A stretch of DNA of 64,000 bases. Source: JADKAC01 sp964492065. GTDB taxonomy: Bacteria; Bacteroidota; Bacteroidia; Chitinophagales; BACL12. The stretch covers positions 14,285 through 78,284 of the forward strand of contig CAZBHH010000012.1 in assembly GCA_964492065.1 (NCBI GenBank), in the 5' to 3' direction. Positions 37,432 through 46,531 of the stretch are shown here, one piece after another; the first letter of the stretch is position 1, and every line of letters begins with the position of its first letter. A program made the translations under genes and the position numbers. The notes under the pieces were generated by a model that had not been told where the DNA came from, made no database searches, and was given only the letters and a program-made list of their open reading frames with translations.

Positions 37432-38457
37432 TTATTTATTCTCTTTCACATAGTCTTTCAAACCGCTGCTATACCATGTCTGCATATTGCCGGACGTATC
37501 CGTATAGATAAAGTATCCCTGCAGTGCGGGTTGTGCCTCTACAAATTGTTTTGCGTTTTCAAACCCCAATACCATACAAACGGTGGCGAAGGCATCTGCA
37601 TACACCCCCTCGTCTGCCAGGATGGTTGCACTCAGCAAATTATTGATTTCCGGGTAACCGGTAAACGGATTGATCGTATGGCCGTAGCGCCTGCCATCCA
37701 CCATAACGTATTTGTTGTAATTGCCACTGGTTGCCAGCGCCTTGTTTTGTAATTCAATCACCGAAATGTACTTCCGGGATAATTCTTCGGGTTGCATGAT
37801 GGCGACTGACCAATTGCGGTTGTGGGCATTGACGCCTCTCGCTCTCACCTCTCCCCCGATTTCAACGAGGTAGTTGAGAATGCCCAGACTCTCGAAATAC
37901 TCGCCCAACAGATCGGCGGCAAATCCCGGTGCAAATGCGTTGACATCCAGCCGGGCATTCGGGTTGCGCTTTTTCAAATACTGCCCCTGCTGGTAGATAT
38001 TTGTCCATTGGGCAATTGCCAGCAGCGAATCCACAACGGGATGCGAAGTATCTAATTGAAGAGATCGCTCTTTACCGTAAAATCCCCAGTATTGGACGAG
38101 CGGCGCAATGGCAGGGTTAAATGCACCCGCTGAAGTGTTATACGCCGAATCGGCGGCACGCAACAAACGGTCGAACCATTCCCGGCTGTCCGGCGGCAAT
38201 ACTATCCCCGAATCACTTACATTAAACCGGGAAATCACCGACGAGGAATCGTAGGTGCTGAACAGGTGGTTAAACAACAGCAAAATACTGTCCACCGCAT
38301 CGCTTAAATCGCGGTTGGCACTGTCCAAATACGTGATATTAAAATCGGAGCCCATGGTGTTTCCATGCAATTGCACAACTGCTTTTTCCCGAGGTGTATT
38401 ACAGGATATGGCAACCAATACGGCTGTTATTGCGGCAATAAAAATTAAACGCTTCAT
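37432..38457 (-). CDS. apbE: FAD:protein FMN transferase ApbE, lipoprotein
   Basis: A 341-residue ApbE with a lipoprotein signal (hydrophobic stretch ending ISC, Cys19), so it acts at the periplasmic face. Family motifs are visible: NTMGSDF near the mature N-terminus, DVNAFAPGFAADLL and YGHTINPFTGYP, and late Asp/Ala blocks for Mg2+ and FAD. It transfers FMN from FAD to Thr in SGAT motifs, here NqrB Thr228 and NqrC Thr207. It is the last gene after nqrF on the same strand, separated by a perfect hairpin. Convergent, almost touching the NqrM-like gene. Confidence 0.93.
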   Translation of the reverse strand: MKRLIFIAAITAVLVAISCNTPREKAVVQLHGNTMGSDFNITYLDSANRDLSDAVDSILLLFNHLFSTYDSSSVISRFNVSDSGIVLPPDSREWFDRLLRAADSAYNTSAGAFNPAIAPLVQYWGFYGKERSLQLDTSHPVVDSLLAIAQWTNIYQQGQYLKKRNPNARLDVNAFAPGFAADLLGEYFESLGILNYLVEIGGEVRARGVNAHNRNWSVAIMQPEELSRKYISVIELQNKALATSGNYNKYVMVDGRRYGHTINPFTGYPEINNLLSATILADEGVYADAFATVCMVLGFENAKQFVEAQPALQGYFIYTDTSGNMQTWYSSGLKDYVKENK

Positions 38458-38467
38458 AATTGAAAAT

Positions 38468-38494
38468 CTAACCCCGGCGGTTGACCGGGGTTAG
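38468..38494 (-). terminator. Hairpin between nqrF and apbE
   Basis: A perfect 10-bp stem CTAACCCCGG/CCGGGGTTAG with a 7-base loop lies 20 bases after the nqrF stop and 10 bases before the apbE start. The following sequence on the minus strand is GATTTTCAATT, a weak T-rich tail. It may attenuate apbE relative to nqrABCDEF or act as an mRNA processing site. Confidence 0.55.
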
Positions 38495-38513
38495 ACAATA
38501 GCTTCATCATCCG

Positions 38514-39755
38514 TTACACGCCAAAATCGTCATAGGCGATATTCTCATCGGGTACGCCCAGATTATCCAGCATCTTCATAACGGCGGCATTCATCATCGG
38601 CGGTCCGCACAGATAGAATTCTATTTCCTCGGGTTCCGGGTGATTTTTCAAATAATTATCCAGTACCACCTGGTGGATGAAACCCGTATAACCGGTCCAA
38701 TTGTCTTCCGGCAGCGGTTCGCTCAAGGCGACATTATATTGGAAATTGGGGAAATCCTTTTCTATGGCACGGAACTGCTCTGTGTAAAACAATTCACGCA
38801 ACGAGCGGCCGCCGTACCAATACGAAACCTTGCGGTTGGTCTTTTCGGTATGGAACAGGTGGAAAATATGCGAGCGCAACGGCGCCATTCCCGCACCGCC
38901 GCCGATATAAATCATCTCCTTTTGGGTTGGCTTGATAAAGAATTCGCCGTAGGGGCCGCTGATGGTCACCTTATCGCCCGGCTTACAGTTGAAGATATAC
39001 GAAGAACAAATTCCGGGGTTCACCTGCATAAACTGGCCTTTCACTCTATCCCAGGGCGGAGTGGCTATCCGTATATTCAGCATGATAATATTGCCCTCAG
39101 CCGGGTGGTTGGCCATAGAGTACGCCCGGAATATCGGCTCGGGGTTACTCATCTTCAAATCCCACATCTTGTTTCTGTCCCATTCCGGTCTGAAAGGTGC
39201 ATCAATATCCATTGTCTTATACTCCACTTCGCACTTGGGCACATCAATTTGAATGTAACCACCGCTTTCGAAATGTAAAATTTCACCAGCCGGCAGGCGT
39301 ACGACAAATTCCTTGATATAGGTGGCAACGTTGCGGTTGGAGACCACTTCACATTCCCATTTTTTAATGCCGAAAATCTCTTCGGGCACATGAATCTTTA
39401 AATCGCTGCGCACTTTCACCTGGCATGCCAGCCTCCACTTATCCTGCACTTCCTTACGGGTAAAATATCCCTCTTCGGTGGGCAGAATATCGCCGCCGCC
39501 TTCAACGACCTGGCACTTGCACATGGCGCAGGTACCGCCACCGCCACAAGCGGAGGGAAGAAAAATCTTTTGTTCGGCCAGCGTACTCAACAGGGAGGAG
39601 CCCGGTTTCACCACCACCGGATCTTCCGCTTTGTTGTTGATGGTGATTTTTACATCGCCCGCCGCCGTGAGTTTTGCTTTTGCATATAACAAAGCCACGG
39701 TCAGCAGAAGTATTACACCGGCAAATGCAGCAATGCTGTATATGATGATGTCCAT
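38514..39755 (-). CDS. nqrF: Na+-translocating NADH:quinone reductase subunit F
   Basis: About 413 residues from the ATG at 39755, whose N-terminus (MDIIIYSIAAFAGVILLLTV) is the single membrane anchor typical of NqrF. The frame extends to 39806 but would then overlap nqrE. A plant-type [2Fe-2S] ferredoxin domain has Cys70, Cys76, Cys79 and Cys111. FAD (RAYSMAN) and NADH-binding (GGGAGMAPLRSH, YLCGPPMM) domains follow. NqrF takes hydride from NADH and passes electrons through FAD and the cluster into the membrane subunits. Last gene of the nqr set before apbE. Confidence 0.96.
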   Translation of the reverse strand: MDIIIYSIAAFAGVILLLTVALLYAKAKLTAAGDVKITINNKAEDPVVVKPGSSLLSTLAEQKIFLPSACGGGGTCAMCKCQVVEGGGDILPTEEGYFTRKEVQDKWRLACQVKVRSDLKIHVPEEIFGIKKWECEVVSNRNVATYIKEFVVRLPAGEILHFESGGYIQIDVPKCEVEYKTMDIDAPFRPEWDRNKMWDLKMSNPEPIFRAYSMANHPAEGNIIMLNIRIATPPWDRVKGQFMQVNPGICSSYIFNCKPGDKVTISGPYGEFFIKPTQKEMIYIGGGAGMAPLRSHIFHLFHTEKTNRKVSYWYGGRSLRELFYTEQFRAIEKDFPNFQYNVALSEPLPEDNWTGYTGFIHQVVLDNYLKNHPEPEEIEFYLCGPPMMNAAVMKMLDNLGVPDENIAYDDFGV

Positions 39756-39789
39756 TTCTAGTAATAATATAAAGTTCATTACAACCCTG

Positions 39790-40380
39790 TTAAAGTTTGA
39801 TACCAATAAAACTCATAAATGCCAGACCCATCAGCCCGGTGATAATAAAGGCAATACCCAGTCCCCGCAGCGGAGCCGGCACATTCGAATAGCGGATCTT
39901 CTCGCGGATGGCGGCGATAGCAACGATGGCCAAAAACCAACCAAAACCGGAGCCGATACCGAAGACGGTGGCTTCGCCCAATCTGTATTCCCGTGAGTCC
40001 ATGAACAGGGCGGCGCCGAGAATAGCGCAGTTAACGGTGATGAGCGGGAGAAAAATGCCAAGCGCATTGTATAAGGACGGCGAAAATTTTTCTACGATCA
40101 TCTCGACCAACTGAACCATCGCTGCGATTACGGCTATATAAATAATCAGTTTCAGGAAGGTGAGATCTGTGTGAAACAGCCCGCCTTCACTTAGCAGTTT
40201 ATTATTGATTAACCAGTTTACCGGTATGGTAATACCCAATACGAAAATAACGGCGATACCCAACCCCAAAGCGGTTTTTACTTTTTTGGAAACGGCGAGG
40301 TACGAGCACATGCCAAGGAAAAAACTCAGCACCATGTTTTCAATAAAGGTGGACTTGATAAATATATTTACATATTCCAT
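39790..40380 (-). CDS. nqrE: Na+-translocating NADH:quinone reductase subunit E
   Basis: About 196 residues from the ATG at 40380 (MEYVNIFIKSTFIENMVLSF), which matches the family N-terminus; the frame also opens nine bases earlier. Six hydrophobic helices with the NqrE/RnfA motifs FFLGMCSYLAVSKKV and TVNCAILGA; the two Cys in these symmetric positions ligate the membrane iron or [2Fe-2S] centre shared with NqrD. Follows nqrD after a short gap. Confidence 0.96.
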   Translation of the reverse strand: MEYVNIFIKSTFIENMVLSFFLGMCSYLAVSKKVKTALGLGIAVIFVLGITIPVNWLINNKLLSEGGLFHTDLTFLKLIIYIAVIAAMVQLVEMIVEKFSPSLYNALGIFLPLITVNCAILGAALFMDSREYRLGEATVFGIGSGFGWFLAIVAIAAIREKIRYSNVPAPLRGLGIAFIITGLMGLAFMSFIGIKL

Positions 40381-40397
40381 ATTAGACACTTTGCGGA

Positions 40398-41045
40398 TTA
40401 GGAAATATCGATGAGTTTTCTGTTAACGGAGCGCTGTATCCAGATGATAATGCCGATCAGGAAAATAGCCGCTGCCGGTATCAACATCAACCCGTTGGGA
40501 ATATACCAGGAAGGCAACAGCGCATAGCCGAACAGGGCGCCCTTGCCGAGCAGTTCCCGTATCAGGGCAACGGTTACCAGGATTGCGCCGTAGCCTACCC
40601 CATTGCCGATACCGTCTAAAAAGGATTGCCAGGGTTTATTCGCCATGGCAAAGGCTTCGAGCCGGCCCATCAGGATGCAATTGGTAATGATCAATCCGAT
40701 ATATACGGACATTTGTTTATATACATCGTATTGATAAGCGTGCAGCACCATTTCGACAATTGAAACGAGCGAGGCGATAACCACCAGTTGAATAATCATG
40801 CGGATACGGCCGGGTATGGTGTTGCGCATCAACGAAATAATAAAGTTGCTGAATGCCGTCACCACTGTCACCGCAATGGCCATTACCAGCGCATTTTTAA
40901 GTGCAACGGTCACGGCGAGTGCAGAGCAAATACCGAGTATCTGCACCGTAATCGGATTGCTGTCATTAAACGGATCGGTGAGTAAGCGCCTTTCCTTTCT
41001 TCCAAAAAATTCGGTCTTTGGTTTTGCCTGTACTGTCTCGCTCAT
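40398..41045 (-). CDS. nqrD: Na+-translocating NADH:quinone reductase subunit D
   Basis: About 215 residues from the ATG at 41045, seven bases after the nqrC stop; the open frame to 41087 would overlap nqrC. Six membrane helices with the NqrD/RnfE motifs LGICSALAVT and ITNCILMGRLEAFA; their Cys residues pair with those of NqrE around the intramembrane iron centre. A 30-residue cytoplasmic N-terminus precedes the first helix. Confidence 0.96.
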   Translation of the reverse strand: MSETVQAKPKTEFFGRKERRLLTDPFNDSNPITVQILGICSALAVTVALKNALVMAIAVTVVTAFSNFIISLMRNTIPGRIRMIIQLVVIASLVSIVEMVLHAYQYDVYKQMSVYIGLIITNCILMGRLEAFAMANKPWQSFLDGIGNGVGYGAILVTVALIRELLGKGALFGYALLPSWYIPNGLMLIPAAAIFLIGIIIWIQRSVNRKLIDIS

Positions 41046-41052
41046 AACATAT

Positions 41053-41769
41053 TTATTTTGATGAGGTTTGATTTTTAAGAGTTTCAAAATATCCCAGGTA
41101 ATAGCCTATCCCGCGAAACATCATTTCATTTACCCCGTCGCTGGTAATCGTTGCGCCGGAAATGGCATCTATCTGGTGTTCGGGTTCTTTCACACCGCCT
41201 TTCACCATGCTGATGGAAACGTATTTACTATTCGCATCGTAAATCTTTTTTCCCACGAACGGTTTGTCGAATTTCTCGGGATTGTCTTTGATTTCCGCAC
41301 CGAGTCCGGGCGTTTCGGATTTATGGTCCATGGATACGCCGGCTACTGTATTAAAATCGCTTTCCAGCGCCACATATCCCCATATTTTATCCCAAAGGCC
41401 ATTTCCGAAAACCGGCATGATATACTTTTTGCTGCCGTCATCGGCGGTATATATAAATAGGGGGTGTAACTGATCGGCTTCGGGCTTCTTGTTTTCTGCC
41501 GCCATCGAAACTTTTTCTGCGGCTACGCCTTCCACCACCTTGCCGTTGGCGTCGATTACCAGGCTGGTAATAGTCTTGTCGTACACCTCTGCCGTATTGG
41601 GCAGATCATCCAGGCCTACCGAGCGCAGGATATCCTTTTGCGTGGCCAGCTTTTCATTCTCCAGCATTTTAGGCTCCAGGCTGCTGTGTGCAAAGGCGAG
41701 TGCTATAGCGACAATAACAGTGACAATTGCCGCATATATTATCGTATAAATATTACTATTTCTATCCAC
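41053..41769 (-). CDS. nqrC: Na+-translocating NADH:quinone reductase subunit C
   Basis: A 238-residue subunit with one N-terminal helix (~8-27) and a periplasmic FMN-binding domain. The flavinylation motif DAISGAT (201-207) matches Dxx[ST]GAT, so Thr207 should carry covalent FMN attached by ApbE. The start overlaps the end of nqrB by 8 bases, a sign of translational coupling. Confidence 0.96.
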   Translation of the reverse strand: MDRNSNIYTIIYAAIVTVIVAIALAFAHSSLEPKMLENEKLATQKDILRSVGLDDLPNTAEVYDKTITSLVIDANGKVVEGVAAEKVSMAAENKKPEADQLHPLFIYTADDGSKKYIMPVFGNGLWDKIWGYVALESDFNTVAGVSMDHKSETPGLGAEIKDNPEKFDKPFVGKKIYDANSKYVSISMVKGGVKEPEHQIDAISGATITSDGVNEMMFRGIGYYLGYFETLKNQTSSK

Positions 41770-43000
41770 GGGCTAAACGTCTTTTAATATTTGATTGAAT
41801 AACTGCATAGTCGATGAGAGGAGCAAATACATTCATAAACAGTATTGCCATCATAACGCCTTCCGGATAAGCGGGGTTCAATACCCGGATGATGATTGCC
41901 AGCACGCCAATCAGGAATCCGTACCAGTATTTTCCGGTCTCTGTCTGGCAGGCAGTTACCGGGTCTGTAGCCATAAACACGGCGCCGAATAACAAACCGC
42001 CGGCAATTAAGTGCATATACGCCGGAACGGCAATATGTGGGTTATTGAACTCGAACATCAGGTCAAATGCGTTTAACAACAGCCCCATTGAAAATGCACC
42101 CACAATTACGGATAGCATTATTTTCCAACTGCCGATTCCGGTCCAGATAAGCAGCAGCGCACCCAGTAAAATCGCAATTTTGCTGGTCTCGCCGATGGAG
42201 CCGGGAATAAATCCGAAAATCATATCAATGGGAGCGTAACCCGCCTGCTGATGGAAAGTGGAAAACCCAACCTGGCTCATACCTTCCAGCCCCTGTTTTG
42301 CCCAGGTTCCCAAGACGGTGGCTCCGGAATAGGCGTCAGGCCCCTGAGGTGCACCCGCTATCCACACCTGGTCGCCGCTGATAAATGTCGGGTAAGCGAA
42401 GAAGATAAATACCCTCGCCGTCAGTGCGACGTTCAAAATATTCATTCCGGTACCGCCGAAGGCCTCTTTTACGATTACTACTGAAAATACGGAAGCGAGA
42501 GCGACCATCCACAGCGGAATGTCCGGGGGCATCACCAATGGAATCAGCATACCGCTGACCAGGTATCCTTCGTTCACCGGGTGGTTTCTGAATTGTGCAA
42601 ATACAAACTCCACAGCTAACCCGCTCACGTATGCCACGACGATAATCGGGAGCACCTTCACGAGTCCATAACCCAGCTTTGCCCAAAACCCGTCGAAGAA
42701 AGCGAGGTGTTCGCCATTGGCGATGTAGTGCATATGGCCGACATTTAAAATACCCATGATCAGCGATGGGATCAGGGCGAAGATGACGATAACCATCGTG
42801 CGTTTCAGGTCAATGCCGTCGCGGATATGTGCGCCCTTGTGTGTTACATGTGGCGGAACGAATAAAAACGTTTTAAACGCATCAAAAGTAGAGTGCAAAT
42901 AATCGAGCATACCGCCTTTTTTAAAGCTCGGCTCCAGCTCTTCTACTTTTTTCCAAAGATTATTGCTGATTTTATCACGCAATGGTTTAATAGGGTCCAT
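41762..43000 (-). CDS. nqrB: Na+-translocating NADH:quinone reductase subunit B
   Basis: A 412-residue membrane subunit with about ten helices and the sodium channel. The motif DAYSGAT (222-228) gives Thr228 as the covalent FMN site. It also binds riboflavin and ubiquinone or menaquinone in the family. The cytoplasmic N-terminus (~55 residues) is of family length. Located 18 bases after nqrA. Confidence 0.97.
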   Translation of the reverse strand: MDPIKPLRDKISNNLWKKVEELEPSFKKGGMLDYLHSTFDAFKTFLFVPPHVTHKGAHIRDGIDLKRTMVIVIFALIPSLIMGILNVGHMHYIANGEHLAFFDGFWAKLGYGLVKVLPIIVVAYVSGLAVEFVFAQFRNHPVNEGYLVSGMLIPLVMPPDIPLWMVALASVFSVVIVKEAFGGTGMNILNVALTARVFIFFAYPTFISGDQVWIAGAPQGPDAYSGATVLGTWAKQGLEGMSQVGFSTFHQQAGYAPIDMIFGFIPGSIGETSKIAILLGALLLIWTGIGSWKIMLSVIVGAFSMGLLLNAFDLMFEFNNPHIAVPAYMHLIAGGLLFGAVFMATDPVTACQTETGKYWYGFLIGVLAIIIRVLNPAYPEGVMMAILFMNVFAPLIDYAVIQSNIKRRLARG

Positions 43001-43018
43001 TAACTTAACTACAATTTA

Positions 43019-44377
43019 TCAATTTTGTGAGCGGACGTAATCCAGTCCTTCACGAATAATTTCCTGTACATCTATTTTTGAAGTGCAAACGAATTCACAC
43101 AGGGCGAAATCCTCTTCGCTGACCTCGTAAATCCCCAATCCTTCCATCAGGTCAAAATCACGTGCCATTATGGCTTTTACCAAATGCACCGGTAAAATAT
43201 CCATAGGCAACACGGATTCGTATTGTCCGGTCACCACGTAGGCCCGCTCTTCGCCATGCATACCGGTATTCACCCGGTAGCCCTTGGGTGCTTCGTTCAT
43301 ATAGGCGAGGTAAGTGCCGGATTTCGTCGGCCGCGGGTAAGACGGGAACAGCCATCCGAGCAACTCGGGCTGATCGCCTTCCCGGATGACGGTGAACAGG
43401 TGATCGTAAAATCCCAGATGCCCGTTTGCACTTATCTTTCTGCCGGTCAGCACATTGCCGGATATGAAGCGCACGTGGTCATTGGTGAGATTGTTTTTGA
43501 CGATTTCGGAGATATTAGCCCCCTGCAACGTATTGATGTATCCGGTGCGGATTAATTCCGGCCCGGCATAAGCTACGGTGCGTTCGGGGCGATAAATGCC
43601 CTCGGTAAACAGGGTGGCGAGGTTGACAACGTCCTGCGGATTGATATACCAGATCACATCGCCCTTATTAATGGGATCTATATGGTGAATCTGAATACCC
43701 ACATTGCCTGCGGGATGAGGCCCGTCAAACCAATGCACCTCCACGCCTTTTACATTGTTAAAGGCATCGCAGGGCCTATGGGTAGCCGACAGGCTTAAGT
43801 GAATTTTCCCTTTGGTGAGTTTGCCCAATATATCAATACCGCTCTGGAAGCCGGCTTGCCTGCCTTCCATAATAAAATCCCAATCGGGCGCCAGCGGGGC
43901 GGAATCAAAGCCGGAGATAAAAATAGCTTTGGGTTCCACCGTGGGGTTGGCGGCAATATCGTAAGGGCGCTGCCGGATAAAATGCCATGCGCCGGAATCG
44001 AGCATGCGCTCGATAATTTCCTCCCGTGCCAGCGATGGAATATCTCTCTTCTCCCAGTGGCGGTATTGAATCTCACTGTCGGCGAGGATAACGATTTCGT
44101 GAATCGCCCGTTTTTCTCCCCTTCGGATTTCCACTATTTCACCCGAAACGGGAGCCGAGTAGAATATGTTGTCGTTCTGTTTGTCGTAAAACAGCCGGTC
44201 TCCCGCTTTTACCTCGTCGCCTTCGGCCACCAGGAGCTTTGGAATCGGCGCCAGTCCGTGAAAATCAATGGGTTTTACTGAGAATGTTTTGGAGGTAAAT
44301 GCGCTGTTCATTTTCTTTACCGGAGTCCCTTCTATTTTGATATCGAATCCCCTCGACAGCTTAATCACTTTTGTCAT
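43019..44377 (-). CDS. nqrA: Na+-translocating NADH:quinone reductase subunit A
   Basis: A 452-residue soluble subunit that heads the operon. The N-terminus (KLSRGFDIKIEGTP, GLAPIPKLLVAEGDEV) and the later barrel-sandwich region match NqrA/RnfC, without the RnfC iron-sulfur motifs. It caps the cytoplasmic side of the complex. A candidate promoter lies just upstream, and the T9SS plug-like gene is divergent. Confidence 0.96.
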   Translation of the reverse strand: MTKVIKLSRGFDIKIEGTPVKKMNSAFTSKTFSVKPIDFHGLAPIPKLLVAEGDEVKAGDRLFYDKQNDNIFYSAPVSGEIVEIRRGEKRAIHEIVILADSEIQYRHWEKRDIPSLAREEIIERMLDSGAWHFIRQRPYDIAANPTVEPKAIFISGFDSAPLAPDWDFIMEGRQAGFQSGIDILGKLTKGKIHLSLSATHRPCDAFNNVKGVEVHWFDGPHPAGNVGIQIHHIDPINKGDVIWYINPQDVVNLATLFTEGIYRPERTVAYAGPELIRTGYINTLQGANISEIVKNNLTNDHVRFISGNVLTGRKISANGHLGFYDHLFTVIREGDQPELLGWLFPSYPRPTKSGTYLAYMNEAPKGYRVNTGMHGEERAYVVTGQYESVLPMDILPVHLVKAIMARDFDLMEGLGIYEVSEEDFALCEFVCTSKIDVQEIIREGLDYVRSQN

Positions 44378-44402
44378 CTGTAAACCGATTTATAAAGACC
44401 CC

Positions 44403-44410
44403 CAAAGTTA
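44403..44410 (-). promoter_or_regulatory. Candidate -7 box of the nqr operon
   Basis: On the minus strand TAACTTTG fits TAnnTTTG, 26 bases before the nqrA ATG. No clear -33 TTTG at the expected spacing. Confidence 0.35.
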
Positions 44411-44556
44411 AAGGCAAAATATTCTATTTCAGAAATAAAAACACATTTTCCCACATTTTGAAAACATTTCCACCCGGCCACTCCGCTGAGTTGCAAATAC
44501 AGGGGCATATTAATTGCTTAAATTGTAATTTTCGGGCTTCAGAACTATTTCCCGCC

Positions 44557-45813
44557 ATGCGATTTGTCCTTCTTTGTATCTGCGCCATACGCTGCATTCC
44601 ATTGAATGCACAAGATTCGGTGTATGCGAATGCATCTAACTTTCCCTTTATCCGCACCGTGGAAATGCGACGCACCGATCTTTCCCTGGCACCACCGGCG
44701 GTGGAAATAAACAGCGGCGATCAACTGCGGCTCGCATTTGATGATTTGACCGGTGTGGTTAAGTCGTATTATTACACCTTCGTGCATTGCAACCGGGATT
44801 GGACTGAATCCGGCCTGCAGTATTATGAATTTATGGACGGCTTCGAAGAAAACAACATCGCCGATTATGCCTATTCGTTTGCAACATCCACCAAATACGT
44901 GCATTACACCCTCGACTTCCCCAACAGGGATGTAACATTTAAAATATCGGGCAATTACGTAATCCAGGTCTGGGATGAAAACAACGATTCCATCCCCGTA
45001 CTGACCCGGCGATTCTACGTGTTTGAAAACCTGGTTCCCGTCAATGCGGAAATAGTGCGGCCCAATGTGGTTGCGCACCGTACAGAATTTCAGAAGATAG
45101 AATTTGCCCTCGACCTCAAAGGCGTATCTGTACAAAATCCCTTTGAATTAATCGGGGTAAACGTGTTGCAAAATGGAATTGCACAGCAGGGATTGTACGA
45201 CCTCAAGCCGCGAATTATTCAAAACGACCAGATGCTGTACGACGATATTAACCTGGTGTTTCCCGCCATGAAAGAATACCGACGGTTTGATACCCGTTCA
45301 TTAAAATTTCAGACCGACCGCATTCTGAAAATTGAGAGGCGCCCGGAAATTATTAACGCATTTATCAACATAGATGCAAGCCGGGCCTATAAGCAATATT
45401 TTTACGAGAAGGATATGAATGGAAATTTTGTCATTATGGCCGACTTAACCGACGACCCAAATGTGGAAGCCGACTATGCGATGATGCATTTCACCCTCGA
45501 ATATCCCTACTGGTTAAACAATGGCAATTTTTATGTGGTGGGTGCATTTAACGACTATAATATCAGCAGAGAAAATGAGATGCAATACGACTTTGACAAA
45601 CAGCAATACAGTTGCCGGATTTTCCTGAAACAGGGGTACTATAATTACATGTATGTCTTTATCCCAAACACCGGTTCGGCATTCGATTTTTCATATGCGG
45701 AAGGCAATTATTTCGAAACCGAAAATGAATATACCGTGTTTGTGTATCTCCATTCCTACGAGAGGGATTACGACACGTTAATCGGTTATAAAAATCTAAA
45801 TTCCTATAAATAA
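44557..45813 (+). CDS. T9SS plug-like protein (DUF5103)
   Basis: The ATG at 44557 is followed directly by a signal peptide (MRFVLLCICAIRCIPLNAQ); the frame opens at a TTG at 44371 but the extra 62 residues are not protein-like. The 418-residue body matches the DUF5103 family, with FPFIRTVEMRRTDLSLAPP near the start, LRLAFDDL and a C-terminal CBM-like beta domain (NGNFYVVGAFNDY, GYYNYMYVFIP). In Flavobacterium the Plug protein of this family closes the SprA translocon of T9SS when no substrate is engaged. The T9SS cargo in this window fits. The DinB-like gene follows after 2 bases. Confidence 0.82.
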   Translation: MRFVLLCICAIRCIPLNAQDSVYANASNFPFIRTVEMRRTDLSLAPPAVEINSGDQLRLAFDDLTGVVKSYYYTFVHCNRDWTESGLQYYEFMDGFEENNIADYAYSFATSTKYVHYTLDFPNRDVTFKISGNYVIQVWDENNDSIPVLTRRFYVFENLVPVNAEIVRPNVVAHRTEFQKIEFALDLKGVSVQNPFELIGVNVLQNGIAQQGLYDLKPRIIQNDQMLYDDINLVFPAMKEYRRFDTRSLKFQTDRILKIERRPEIINAFINIDASRAYKQYFYEKDMNGNFVIMADLTDDPNVEADYAMMHFTLEYPYWLNNGNFYVVGAFNDYNISRENEMQYDFDKQQYSCRIFLKQGYYNYMYVFIPNTGSAFDFSYAEGNYFETENEYTVFVYLHSYERDYDTLIGYKNLNSYK

Positions 45814-45815
45814 AT

Positions 45816-46319
45816 ATGGCGGCAAAAGATTTATTATCTACTATGATAGATTTCGATTATTGGGCGGACAACACCCTTATCAACCATTTGCTAAAACACG
45901 CCAAAACCCTTATGGACACTGAGGTTGATAGCAGCTTTTCCACTCTGCGCAAAACATATACTCATATCGGTGATGCCAAGACAATCTGGCTGAGGCGCAT
46001 GCAGGGTATTTCGCTGACCGGATGGCCGGAAGCCTCCTCGCCAATCAGCGGCGGCGACTGGCATATCCACATCGTAAATCAGTTGGAAGCATTTAAAAAT
46101 TTCATAGAAAATCAACCCGATACATTCTTTGATTCCATTTGTACTTACCGCGATTTAAAAGGCAGGGAATACCGGCAGAGCCATGCACAGATTATTGTGC
46201 ATTGCATCAACCATTCGACCTATCACCGGGGCCAGGTAATCACCATGATGCATCAATTGAAAATATCTGAATTTCCGCAAACGGATTTCATCGTTTTTTT
46301 GCGCAAAGCGACAGTTTGA
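45816..46319 (+). CDS. DinB family protein
   Basis: A 167-residue four-helix DinB-fold protein. The expected metal-binding His residues are present: one in THIGDAKTIWL (near 51) and two in HCINHSTYHRGQ (near 130-138). DinB-like proteins act as thiol-dependent transferases or have unknown roles, and despite the name are unrelated to DNA polymerase IV. It starts 2 bases after the plug-like gene stop and probably shares its transcript. Confidence 0.88.
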   Translation: MAAKDLLSTMIDFDYWADNTLINHLLKHAKTLMDTEVDSSFSTLRKTYTHIGDAKTIWLRRMQGISLTGWPEASSPISGGDWHIHIVNQLEAFKNFIENQPDTFFDSICTYRDLKGREYRQSHAQIIVHCINHSTYHRGQVITMMHQLKISEFPQTDFIVFLRKATV

Positions 46320-46480
46320 ATCCTTGATAATTGATGCGAAAGCGGCATGCAAATTTGTACCGGCAGCGGTAGTGCGTTTCTGAAAAACACGGTGCGAAAA
46401 TGCCGCCGGCTGACTTCAGGCGATTGTATATTCTTATAAGCAGGCAGAGCAGAAAATCAACACCCTTTTAAAAAATATTT

Positions 46481-46510
46481 TTTGGTTATATAAAAATGTA
46501 TTTACTTTTG
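46481..46510 (+). promoter_or_regulatory. Strong Bacteroidota-type promoter of the histone-like gene
   Basis: TTTG (46481-46484), an 18-base spacer and TACTTTTG (46503-46510) match TTTG...TAnnTTTG closely. The start site would fall about 15 bases before the ATG at 46532. This is the best promoter match in the window. Confidence 0.6.
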
Positions 46511-46531
46511 CTGTAACCAAAAAATAGTCCA

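Noticed and set aside
44371..44556. TTG-start extension of the plug-like protein
   Set aside because: The extra 62 residues overlap the nqrA start and precede an evident signal peptide starting at 44557.
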